Shown in pieces: positions 7,063-14,220 of a stretch of 15,380 nucleotides of DNA. The notes beneath the pieces are model-generated. The model was not told where the DNA came from. It saw only the letters and a program-made list of their open reading frames with translations, and ran no database searches. The stretch comes from CAZQCI01 sp964592255 (lineage in GTDB: Bacteria; UBA10199; SBBF01): positions 1 to 15,380 of the forward strand of contig CAZQCI010000046.1 of NCBI GenBank assembly GCA_964592255.1. The letters run 5' to 3'. Position 1 is the stretch's first letter. Each line of letters starts with the position of its first letter. A program made the position numbers and the translations under genes.

Positions 7063-7967
7063 GGAGTAAGGGCGGGCTCTAGGTATTCAAGGCAGCCTTG
7101 GTTTCCATCTAGTTTAACTTGAAGGCCCAAAGGAAGAGTGACTTTAATTTCGCTATGGCCTGCTGGAAAATTATAAAGGATAGGTCCTTGGAAACCTTGC
7201 AACACGTCTTCAATGGCTTCGCGAATATGGCTTTTATTTCCTCCGTTGGCAAAATCGCCAAATAAAATTCCTTTTACCTTATTTAGTTTTCCGGCCAGCA
7301 ATAATTGAGTGAGCATTCTATCGATAGAATAGGGTTTTTCATTCACATCTTCTAAAAATAAAATTTTGTTTTGTGTGTCGATTTCAAAAGGCGTGCCGAG
7401 AGAAGCGACGACTAATGAAAGACAACCGCCCGTTAGCTCTCCCTCTGCAATCCCTTTTTTAACGATTTCTGTTTCAGAAAAAGTAAAAGGCCCCAAAGGT
7501 TTTAGGGACGTGACGGCTTGATGGAAAAAATTTCTGGTTTTTTCGTTTAAATGGGAAGAAAAATCTTTGGCGACAACGGGGCCGTAAAAAGTGACCCATC
7601 CTAGTTTTTGATTTAAATAAATGAGTAGAGAGGTGAGGTCGCTGTAACCCAATACAATTTTGGGAGGCACATCAATCCGGTTTTTGTCTAGCTCTGGAAG
7701 AAGTCTCATCAAACCATAGCCGCCGCGTGCAAAAAGCACGGCTTTGATGTTGGGGTTGAGCAAAAACTCCAACAGCTCTTCGCTTCTTCGTTTGTCTGAA
7801 CCGGCTAAATAGCGTTCGCGATGAAAAATATCGTCCCTGAAAACAATGTTGAAGCCGAGAGATTTAAGGTTTTCGACTCCTTTTAAAAATTCGGCACGAT
7901 CAAAATGGCTGGCTGAAGCAGCAATGCCGATGGTGTCTCCGGGTTTTAAGAAAGGAGGTTTTTTCAT
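7059..7967 (-). CDS. ldcA: LD-carboxypeptidase, peptidase family S66 (LdcA/MccF)
   Basis: A 302-residue S66 serine peptidase. The family trims the terminal D-alanine from tetrapeptide stems during peptidoglycan recycling (LdcA) or cleaves peptide-nucleotide compounds (MccF). The N-terminal region begins with the usual L-x-x-GDTIGIAASAS (7-20), and FARGGYG lies at 79-85. The catalytic triad is legible: S109 in the elbow GYSDLT, E206 in FLEDVNEKPYSIDR, and H271 in FPAGHSEIKVTLPLG. Length and spacing match LdcA. No signal peptide, so it should be cytoplasmic. It is the first gene of a minus-strand operon with the serine hydrolase (ATGA overlap) and probably the glycosyltransferase. No Shine-Dalgarno precedes its ATG. 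Its start codon overlaps, on the other strand, the ATG of a short plus-strand ORF. The LdcA role is favoured over MccF because of the cell-wall context, which is an inference. Confidence 0.93.
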   Translation of the reverse strand: MKKPPFLKPGDTIGIAASASHFDRAEFLKGVENLKSLGFNIVFRDDIFHRERYLAGSDKRRSEELLEFLLNPNIKAVLFARGGYGLMRLLPELDKNRIDVPPKIVLGYSDLTSLLIYLNQKLGWVTFYGPVVAKDFSSHLNEKTRNFFHQAVTSLKPLGPFTFSETEIVKKGIAEGELTGGCLSLVVASLGTPFEIDTQNKILFLEDVNEKPYSIDRMLTQLLLAGKLNKVKGILFGDFANGGNKSHIREAIEDVLQGFQGPILYNFPAGHSEIKVTLPLGLQVKLDGNQGCLEYLEPALTP

Positions 7968-8076
7968 GAAGATTAAATTATTTTTTCATTCCCACTATGG
8001 GCATATCAATGGCGTACTTAAAAAAGAGAATGTAAAAGTTTTATCTTCCCGGATCAATGAGAATCTTTTAGAATAG
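7966..8076 (+). CDS. Possible 36-residue leader peptide ORF before the dehydrogenase operon
   Basis: A short ORF (MKIKLFFHSHYGH...ENLLE) with an ideal Shine-Dalgarno, AAGGAGG (7952-7958), seven bases before its ATG. It stops with TAG five bases before the start of E1-alpha, whose own start has no recognisable ribosome site. This arrangement would allow translational coupling. The peptide resembles nothing I know. Against it: the AAGGAGG is also the complement of codons KPPF near the start of ldcA, so the match may be chance, and no plus-strand promoter upstream is convincing. Confidence 0.35.
   Translation: MKIKLFFHSHYGHINGVLKKENVKVLSSRINENLLE
8029..8057 (-). promoter_or_regulatory. Candidate promoter of the ldcA operon
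   Basis: On the minus strand TTGATC (8057-8052) and TACATT (8034-8029) are separated by 17 bases, four of six consensus matches in each box. Transcription would start near 8022 and give a leader of about 55 bases. It lies within the possible leader ORF of the opposite strand. Confidence 0.4.
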
Positions 8077-8081
8077 CGTTT

Positions 8082-9080
8082 ATGTCTCTCACCCGGGCCC
8101 AATCTTTGGAGCTCTACCGCACTTTGCGGCTCACACGTACTTTGGAAGATTGGATTTTTACCATTTGTCATAATCAAAATCCCAAACAACCCTTAATCAT
8201 CGGTAAAGGTTATTTAAGCACCGGTCAGGAGGCTGTGTCCGTAGGGGCTGCTTATACTTTAGAAAAACAGGATTGGATGGCACAGTCTCATCGTGACTTT
8301 GGAGGCTTATTAGTTCGTGGAATGACGGTGGAAGAGTTGTTGGCGCAATATTTTTCTAAAGCTAAGTCCCCAACTTGGGGGCGCGATGCCAATGTGCATT
8401 TTGGAGATACACGACGCCATATTTTAGGTTTTATTTCGCATATGGGAGCCCTTGTGCCGGCCGCTAATGGCATTGCGTTTGCCGCCAAATATCGTGGCGA
8501 TGATGCGGTGACGTTGGCCTTTTTTGGAGATGGAGCGTCTTCACAAGGTATTGTGCATGAAGCGATGAATTATGCCGCCGTTTTCAAACTGGCCGTTGTG
8601 TTTATCTGTAATAACAACCGATGGGCCATTTCGACACCTGTTAAAGAACAGTTTGCCGTTGAAAATATTGCCGACCGTGCGGCGGGTTATGGAATGCCGG
8701 GGGCTGTGTGTGATGGTAATGATGTACTTCATGTTTATGAAACAGTTAAAAAAGCAGTAGATCGTGCTCGACAGGGCGAAGGGCCTTCTCTTGTTGAATG
8801 TAAAACCATGCGTATGGCAGGGCATGGAACCCACGATATGGCCAAATACGTTCCAGATGATGAGATTAATTTTTGGAAGGCGAAAGATCCCATCAGTTAT
8901 TTTGAAAAGATTCTTGTCGAAAAAAAATGGGCGGATGACCTGTATTTTAAAAAAATCGCAGAAGAGACTTTGCAAGAAGTAAAGGCCGCAACCGAAAAAG
9001 TTAAAAGCTGGGAAAATCCTAATCCGGAAGAGCAGGAGAGAGATGTTTATAGTCCCCCTCTTAAAATAAGAGGGGGTTAG
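8082..9080 (+). CDS. pdhA: 2-oxoacid (probably pyruvate) dehydrogenase E1 component, alpha subunit
   Basis: A 332-residue thiamine-diphosphate enzyme subunit. With the beta subunit it decarboxylates a 2-oxoacid and passes the acyl group to lipoyl-E2. The ThDP motif is clear: GDGASSQG (149-156) through CNNNRWAIS (176-184). G-x-LSTGQEA is at 43-51, W-x-QSHRD at 65-72, and the mobile loop near the active site is MRMAGHGTHD (243-252). Pyruvate is the most likely substrate, but branched-chain or acetoin dehydrogenases are not excluded. The last ten residues (YSPPLKIRGG) and the TAG are encoded by a hairpin repeat (9054-9076), so the natural C-terminus was probably replaced or extended by repeat insertion. 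The ATG lacks a Shine-Dalgarno; an in-frame TGA 24 bases upstream leaves no other start. First clear gene of an operon with E1-beta and E2. Confidence 0.93.
   Translation: MSLTRAQSLELYRTLRLTRTLEDWIFTICHNQNPKQPLIIGKGYLSTGQEAVSVGAAYTLEKQDWMAQSHRDFGGLLVRGMTVEELLAQYFSKAKSPTWGRDANVHFGDTRRHILGFISHMGALVPAANGIAFAAKYRGDDAVTLAFFGDGASSQGIVHEAMNYAAVFKLAVVFICNNNRWAISTPVKEQFAVENIADRAAGYGMPGAVCDGNDVLHVYETVKKAVDRARQGEGPSLVECKTMRMAGHGTHDMAKYVPDDEINFWKAKDPISYFEKILVEKKWADDLYFKKIAEETLQEVKAATEKVKSWENPNPEEQERDVYSPPLKIRGG
9054..9076. repeat. Hairpin repeat overlapping the 3' end of E1-alpha
   Basis: CCCCCTCTTA (9054-9063), loop AAA, TAAGAGGGGG (9067-9076): a perfect 10-bp stem. It codes for PPLKIRG of E1-alpha and its stop codon follows directly. 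GGGGTTA at 9073-9079 can also pair with TAACCCC at 9107-9113, an alternative fold. Confidence 0.85.
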
Positions 9081-9145
9081 GGGAAGTTATTCAAGTTCAA
9101 GTTGAGTAACCCCACCTTGCCTCCCCTTATGATTAAGGGGAGGAT
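9079..9145 (+). repeat. 66-bp dispersed repeat, copy B, between E1-alpha and E1-beta
   Basis: Homologous to copy A (5805-5870, opposite strand). Its terminal hairpin, CCTCCCCTTA (9120-9129), loop TGAT, TAAGGGGAGG (9134-9143), is conserved: the difference from copy A lies in the loop, so the stem is intact. The right arm contains GGAGG, the Shine-Dalgarno of E1-beta. Confidence 0.85.
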
Positions 9146-9149
9146 AATG

Positions 9150-10142
9150 ATGCGGGAATTTAATTTTATGAGAGAACTTTATTACGCCGACGCTATTCGT
9201 GAAGCGCTCCGTCAAGAGATGAAGCGCGATGAGGCTATCACTCTGTTTGGTGAGGATGTGGCGGCTTATGGTGGTGTTTTTGGTGTAACAAAAGATTTGT
9301 TTTCAGAGTTTGGTCCTCTGCGTGTGCGCAACACACCGCTTTCCGAAGGAGCTATTATCGGTGAAGCTATTGGTTCTGCAATCTATGGCTTGCGGCCTGT
9401 TCCCGAAATTCAATTTGCTGATTTTCTCACTACAGGCATGTCGCCCTTGGTGGATTTGGCGGCTTCCTACTATTATCGTGTTCACACACCTCTTCCTATC
9501 ACGATCCGTGCGCCCAGCGGGGGCGGATTACGCATTGGAAACTTTCATTCCAAATGTTTGGAAAATTGGTTTGTGCATGTGCCTGGGCTTAAAGTGGTTG
9601 TGCCTTCAACACCTTATGACGCTAAAGGTTTATTGATTACATCCATTCGTGATCCTAACCCTGTTTTATTTTTAGAGCAGAAAAAATTGTATCGTGAAAT
9701 TAAAGGGGAAGTTCCTGAAGAACTTTATGAAATCCCTCTGGGGCAAGCCGCTATTTGTCGTGAAGGTAAAGATATTTCTTTGTTTACCTATGGCAGCCCC
9801 GTCTACTTGGCGTTGCAGGCGGCAACTGAATTGGAAAAAAAAGGAGTAAGCCTTGAGGTTGTTGACCTGCGCAGTTTGATGCCTCTGGATAAAAAAACAA
9901 TTTTAGCATCATTTCAAAAAACGAATCGAGCCATCATTCTCCATGAAGCCCCTAAAATCGGAGGGTTTGGCGGGGAGGTGGCTTCCTTACTTGCTGAAGA
10001 AGGTTTTGATTTTATGGCAGCCCCCATTATTCGTTTAGGAGCCAAGCACACGCCCGTGCCGACGAATCCCGCTTTGGAAGATGCTTATTTGCCAAGCTTG
10101 AAGGATGTTTTGACAGCAGCAGAAACATTAATGCATTATTAA
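9150..10142 (+). CDS. pdhB: 2-oxoacid (probably pyruvate) dehydrogenase E1 component, beta subunit
   Basis: About 330 residues; pairs with E1-alpha to form the heterotetrameric E1. From the chosen ATG: LYYADAIREAL near the N-terminus, LFGEDVAAYGGVFGVT (the GEDV glutamate contacts ThDP), NTPLSEGAIIGEAIGSA, PEIQFADF, the FHSKCLENWFVHVPGLKVVVPS segment, LEVVDLRSLMPLD, and HEAPKIGGFGGEVA in the C-terminal transketolase-like domain. The frame is open further upstream to a TTG at 9102, but codons 9102-9146 are repeat sequence and would add residues foreign to the family. ATG 9150 is six bases after GGAGG (9139-9143), the best spacing; ATG 9147, directly before it, is also possible. The ribosome site lies in a repeat hairpin that could restrain translation unless opened. 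Confidence 0.94.
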   Translation: MREFNFMRELYYADAIREALRQEMKRDEAITLFGEDVAAYGGVFGVTKDLFSEFGPLRVRNTPLSEGAIIGEAIGSAIYGLRPVPEIQFADFLTTGMSPLVDLAASYYYRVHTPLPITIRAPSGGGLRIGNFHSKCLENWFVHVPGLKVVVPSTPYDAKGLLITSIRDPNPVLFLEQKKLYREIKGEVPEELYEIPLGQAAICREGKDISLFTYGSPVYLALQAATELEKKGVSLEVVDLRSLMPLDKKTILASFQKTNRAIILHEAPKIGGFGGEVASLLAEEGFDFMAAPIIRLGAKHTPVPTNPALEDAYLPSLKDVLTAAETLMHY

Positions 10143-10157
10143 AGAAAGACTTATCCT

Positions 10158-11443
10158 ATGACACTTCTTCAAATTACCATGCCGCAACCAGGAGAAACCA
10201 TTACTCAAGGGACTATCGTCCGTTGGCTTGTTAAAGAGGGGGATTACCTCAAAGAAAAAGATCCGTTAGCAGAGTTGGAAACGGAAAAGGCGGTGTTTGA
10301 ATACGAGTCTCCCTTTGAAGGAAAAATTATAAAACTGTTAGTGGCTCCTCCTGCCACGATTCAGGTCGGTGAGGCCATGGCATCGATTGAGGTGTCGGAA
10401 GCTAAAGCGAAAGAATATATTCTTTTAGGGTTAGCTCCACAAGAATTGACCCCTCAAGGGAAGGTCGCTGTGGAAGCTCAAGGTTGTAAAATTCAAGAAT
10501 TGAAAGAAGAAAAAGAGCAGCAAAAAGAGAATGGCGAAAAATTAGTGCGCCACGCTTTATCTCCCTTGGTGCGTGCGTTAATTCGTGAGCATGGATTGTC
10601 GGAAAAAGACTTGGACAGCCTATCTCCTTCAGGGCCAGGCGGGAGAATTACTAAAGAAGATATTAATCGCTATGTGGCTCGTCTCCATCCCGCTGCTGTT
10701 GTGGGAGAATCTCGAGGAGAGGGTTCAAAAGATGGGCGACTTGTTCCTTGTTCTCCTGTGCGCTTACGCATTGCGGAAAACATGATGCTCTCCAAGCAAA
10801 GTATCCCGCATGCGCATACGGGGACCACTTTTGATCTGACCCAGCTCATTCGTTATCGGGAGAAGGTCAAAGAAGATTTTAAGAAGAAAGAAGGTATTTC
10901 TCTTGGTTTAGCTCCTCTTATTTTTCCGGCGCTCAAGCAGGCTATTTTGAAGCATCCGTTGGTGAATGCGAGTTTTAAAGAAAAGGAGAAAGCCATTCTT
11001 CTTCACGAAAAAATTAATTTGGGGATGGCTGTGGATACTGATCGCGGATTATATGTTGTGGTGATTCCTCATGCGGGAAAAATGGGTTTTGTGGAATTAG
11101 CCCACGCCTTGACAGCCGCTGTGGATAGGGCGAAGCAAAATAAATTAAAACCCGACGATTTAGTGGGGGCCACGTTTACTCTTAATAATTATGGTTTTTA
11201 CGGAACCCGTTTTGGCGTGCAAATCATTTTGCCGCCCCAATCCACGACATTAGGGATGGGGAGCATCGACAAACGTCCTTGGGTGATGGGTGAAGGTATC
11301 CATATTCGTGAGTTATGCGATTTTACTATGGCGTTTGATCATCGAGTTATGGATGGTCGGGATGCTGGATTATTTTTGGGTGATTTGAAAAAAACGNNNN
11401 NNNNNNAACGTTAGAGAATTTTTCTGAAAAAGATTTGGTATGA
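10158..11443 (+). CDS. pdhC: Dihydrolipoyl acyltransferase (E2) of the dehydrogenase complex, interrupted by an N gap
   Basis: The E2 core accepts the acyl group on lipoyl-lysine and transfers it to CoA. Domains in order: one lipoyl domain, about 2-80, with lipoyl lysine K44 (LETEKAVFE); a charged linker; the E3/E1-binding domain, about 132-173 (HALSPLVRALIREHG...GPGGRITKEDI); a short linker; the catalytic domain from about 195, with DHRVMDG (H395, D399). As given, the frame hits ten Ns (11397-11406) and then a TAG at 11412. That stop is an artefact: AACG occurs on both sides of the gap, and joining the flanks on it gives DLKKTLENFSEKDLV and a TGA at 11441-11443, a normal E2 end of 423 residues. 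Starts 15 bases after E1-beta. No E3 gene follows; the next gene is convergent. Confidence 0.92.
11397..11406. other. Run of 10 Ns, scaffold gap
   Basis: An assembly join inside the E2 gene. The flanks share AACG (11393-11396 and 11407-11410), and merging them restores the reading frame, so little or no sequence is likely missing. Confidence 0.95.
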
Positions 11444-11467
11444 TTTTTTGATAGTCAGTTGTCATCT

Positions 11468-12103
11468 CTACAGTAAAAAAAGCGCCAGCGTATTATTGAT
11501 AAAATGGGCCAGCATCGATAAATAAATATTGTGGTATTTTTCTTTCAATATTCCCAAAAAAATTCCCATCAAAATATATAACGGTAAAAACCATGGGTTT
11601 AAGTGGCTGACAGCAAAGAGCAGGGCGCTCAAGCCAATGCCCCATTGCTTGCCCCAGGATTTTACCAAGACGGTTTGTAGAAAACCCCTGAACAGAACTT
11701 CTTCACTGATGGCGGGTACTAAACCCATGGTGAAGCACTGGCGTAATTTATCTTTCCAACCATGAGATTCTAAAAGATGCTCATAATAATTTTGAATCCA
11801 ATCAGGCAAAGGGAAAAAGTAATTTTGAACTGAACCCAGTAAATTGACTAGAGCGGAAACAAAGAGGCTAAGGAAAATTATTTTTATCAAAAGCTTAAAA
11901 GAAATGGGACGAGTTAGATTTTTTATTTCCCCCATGAGATAGAGGGTGATGGAGGAAGGAATGAAAAAAAGAATGACTTCATACATCCAAAAAGAATGAG
12001 TTTCTTTTGAGGCCCCATAGAGAAGGTAGATGAGTAAAAGAAGTAAGGTGAAGAGTAAGGCGGCAACAGGTGGTGCGTATCTTTTATTTGTCAAATGGTT
12101 CAT
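11468..12103 (-). CDS. CPBP family intramembrane metalloprotease (CAAX protease/ABI type)
   Basis: About 211 residues with six or more hydrophobic segments. The family's catalytic motifs are present in order: EEVLFR (E134, E135...R139), FAVSH (F163...H167) and H200-F-I-N-N. These define the CPBP/ABI family (Rce1-like), glutamate-dependent membrane proteases; bacterial members act in peptide maturation, immunity or unknown roles, and nothing here identifies the substrate. The ATG at 12103 is chosen. The frame is also open to a TTG at 12118 that would add five residues; neither start has a convincing Shine-Dalgarno. The gene is divergent from serS, with only 20 bases between the starts, and convergent with E2 (24 bases between stops), so it probably forms its own transcript. 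Confidence 0.88.
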   Translation of the reverse strand: MNHLTNKRYAPPVAALLFTLLLLLIYLLYGASKETHSFWMYEVILFFIPSSITLYLMGEIKNLTRPISFKLLIKIIFLSLFVSALVNLLGSVQNYFFPLPDWIQNYYEHLLESHGWKDKLRQCFTMGLVPAISEEVLFRGFLQTVLVKSWGKQWGIGLSALLFAVSHLNPWFLPLYILMGIFLGILKEKYHNIYLSMLAHFINNTLALFLL

Positions 12104-12116
12104 GATGTTGTAACTC
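12088..12116 (+). promoter_or_regulatory. Weak candidate promoter for serS
   Basis: TTGTCA (12088-12093), 17 bases, then TAACTC (12111-12116). The -35 box is good and the -10 box poor. It would start transcription within a few bases of the serS ATG, fitting a leaderless message, since serS has no visible ribosome site. Confidence 0.2.
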
Positions 12117-12123
12117 AAGCCTT

Positions 12124-13389
12124 ATGCTAGATACTAAATGGATAGAAGACAACAGACCTGCCCTGGAAGAAGGGCTTAAAAGACGGGGTCAGTCCATTGA
12201 TCTTAACCCCGTTTATTCTTTAAACGATCAGCGGAAAAAACTCCAGGCCGAGTTTGAACGACTTCGCAGCGAACAAAATCTTAAATCTAAAGATATTGCT
12301 CAGCTTCAAAAAGCCAAGCAGGATGCTTCTGCCCTGATTCATGAAATGAAGAAGGTGGCGGATCGTATTCGTGAGCTAGGCCCGGAACGTGAAAAAATTG
12401 AAGAAGATTTACGTCAGTTTTTATTGACGATTCCTAATATTCCCCATGGTTCTGTTCCTACGGGTGTGAGTGCTGATGATAATCAGGTGATTAAAGAATG
12501 GGGTGAGAAGAAAGTATTTTCGTTTAAACCCAAGGAGCATTGGGAGCTTGGGGAAAATTTGGGTATTTTGGATTTTGAGCGTGGCACTAAAATTTCGGGT
12601 ACCCGTTTCACTCTTTATCGCTCAGCCGGGGCCAAATTGGAAAGGGCTCTTATCAACTTCATGCTCGAGCTTCATGGCCGGAATCATGGTTATGAAGAAG
12701 TGTTACCGCCTTTTATGGTGAATGCCGATAGTTTAATCGGTACAGGGCAGCTCCCCAAGTTTGAAGCTGATTTGTTTAAGACGAATACGAATCATTATCT
12801 GGTGCCTACTGCGGAAGTTCCGGTAACCAATATTTATCGGGATGAAATTTTAAAAGCGGATCTGCTTCCAGTAAAAATGTGTGCTTATACGCCTTGTTTT
12901 AGAAGTGAGGCAGGGTCTTATGGAAAAGATGTGAAAGGGTTAATTCGCCAGCATCAATTTAATAAAGTGGAGTTGGTTAAATTGTCTCATCCCGATACCT
13001 CTTATGAAGAATTGGAATTATTAACTCGGGATGCAGAGCTTGTTTTGGAAAAATTAAATTTACCCTATCGTCGCGTTCTTTTGTGCAGTGGGGATATGGG
13101 TTTTTCATCGGCTAAAACTTATGATTTAGAGGTGTGGTTGCCGGGCCAAAACGCGTATCGTGAAATATCGTCTTGCTCTAACTTTGAAGATTTTCAAGCT
13201 CGGCGCGCCAAAATACGTTTTAAAGATCACGACGGCAAAAATCGTTTTGTTCATACCCTTAATGGCTCTGGTTTAGCGGTAGGAAGAACGGTGGTGGCTA
13301 TTTTGGAAAATTATCAACAAGCGGATGGGTCGGTGGCCATTCCTGAAATCTTGTCTCCTTATATGGGTGGTCTAAAGGCTATTAAGTAA
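12124..13389 (+). CDS. serS: Seryl-tRNA synthetase
   Basis: A 421-residue class II aminoacyl-tRNA synthetase that charges tRNA-Ser (and tRNA-Sec, if present). The N-terminal 110 residues form the two-helix antiparallel coiled-coil arm that grips the long variable arm of tRNA-Ser. The catalytic core follows: motif 1 around GYEEVLPPFMV (189-199), the TAE serine-binding loop (229-231), motif 2 FRSEAG...RQHQFNKVEL (259-284), and motif 3 GLAVGRTVVAILENYQ (383-398). Length is normal for bacterial SerRS and no key residue is missing. No T-box or other leader is possible in the short space upstream. Its 3' end overlaps that of aroE, on the other strand, by 18 bases. Confidence 0.97.
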   Translation: MLDTKWIEDNRPALEEGLKRRGQSIDLNPVYSLNDQRKKLQAEFERLRSEQNLKSKDIAQLQKAKQDASALIHEMKKVADRIRELGPEREKIEEDLRQFLLTIPNIPHGSVPTGVSADDNQVIKEWGEKKVFSFKPKEHWELGENLGILDFERGTKISGTRFTLYRSAGAKLERALINFMLELHGRNHGYEEVLPPFMVNADSLIGTGQLPKFEADLFKTNTNHYLVPTAEVPVTNIYRDEILKADLLPVKMCAYTPCFRSEAGSYGKDVKGLIRQHQFNKVELVKLSHPDTSYEELELLTRDAELVLEKLNLPYRRVLLCSGDMGFSSAKTYDLEVWLPGQNAYREISSCSNFEDFQARRAKIRFKDHDGKNRFVHTLNGSGLAVGRTVVAILENYQQADGSVAIPEILSPYMGGLKAIK

Positions 13390-14220
13390 TGCTTTTTTCA
13401 TAATTTCATAGGGGGCTTTCTTCCCAGTCCATTTTTCAAAAGACAGCATTCCCTGATGCAGTAGCATTCCCCAGCCTTGATGAGTTTTTAGTCCTAATTT
13501 TTTGGCTTTTTTCAAAAGAGCCGTGTCTAGAGGGGTGTAGACAATATCGACCACTAGCGCCTGAGGAGGTAATTGTTTGAGTGGAAGTTCCGCCATGGCG
13601 CTGTCTTTCATGCCCATACTGCTGGTGTTGATGAGGAGGTCTGCTGTTTTCCAATAGGCATCATCTAAAGGGTCAAGTGGGCTTGCGCGATAGATCGTTT
13701 TAGGAAATTTTTTTCCTAATTCCAGGCTTAAATCGAATGCTGTTTTCAGTGTGCGATTGATGAGGATGACTTCTCGGGCGTTTGCTAATCCGAGGGCCAT
13801 TCCGATGGCGCGCGAGGCTCCACCGGCGCCCAATACCAAGGCGTGTTTATTTTTTACGTTGTAATTGGATTCCTGTTCTAATGACGCCAAGAAGCCTCTT
13901 CCATCCGTATTGTGACCGATTCGTTTTTTTCCTCTAAAGATGATTGTGTTGACGGCCCCGATGAGACGGGCTTCTCGTGTGAGGCTGTCCATAAAAGGGA
14001 TGACGGCTTGCTTGTGGGGAATGGTAACGTTGAGCCCGTGGATTTCTCTCTTTTTGAGCGATGTGAAAAAAGAGTCCAGGTCTTTACTTGTGACATGAAA
14101 AGGCATGTAAAGATAAGGAAGTCCTAAATGAGCGAGAGCGGCATTATGCATGATGGGGGAGAGTGAATGCGATATGGGATCCCCGATGACTCCTAAAATT
14201 TTAAGTGAAGAAGATTTCAT
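13372..14220 (-). CDS. aroE: Shikimate dehydrogenase (NADP)
   Basis: A 282-residue enzyme that reduces 3-dehydroshikimate to shikimate in aromatic amino-acid synthesis. The substrate-binding domain has S19-L-S21 in SHSLSP, NVTIPHK with catalytic K70, GAVNT (88-92) and NTDG with D106. The Rossmann domain has GAGGASRA (131-138) and the NADP-selective NRT (155-157); INTSSMGM (197-204) and QGWGMLLHQG (248-257) close the active site. Complete. The start overlaps the stop of ribF (ATGA, 14217-14220), so the two are co-transcribed; no terminator hairpin is visible at its end, which overlaps serS. Confidence 0.96.
   Translation of the reverse strand: MKSSSLKILGVIGDPISHSLSPIMHNAALAHLGLPYLYMPFHVTSKDLDSFFTSLKKREIHGLNVTIPHKQAVIPFMDSLTREARLIGAVNTIIFRGKKRIGHNTDGRGFLASLEQESNYNVKNKHALVLGAGGASRAIGMALGLANAREVILINRTLKTAFDLSLELGKKFPKTIYRASPLDPLDDAYWKTADLLINTSSMGMKDSAMAELPLKQLPPQALVVDIVYTPLDTALLKKAKKLGLKTHQGWGMLLHQGMLSFEKWTGKKAPYEIMKKALLNSL

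Noticed and set aside
8541..8975. Minus-strand ORF of 144 codons inside E1-alpha
   Set aside because: Antisense shadow of a well-conserved enzyme gene; its composition follows the complement of the E1-alpha codons.
9102..9149. Upstream TTG start for E1-beta that would add 15-16 residues
   Set aside because: The added codons are repeat sequence, include Pro-rich residues unlike the family, and TTG has no ribosome site, whereas ATG 9150 is well spaced from GGAGG.
11412..11414. TAG as the stop of E2
   Set aside because: It is in frame only because of the arbitrary 10-N length; merging the flanks gives a normal C-terminus and a stop at 11441-11443.
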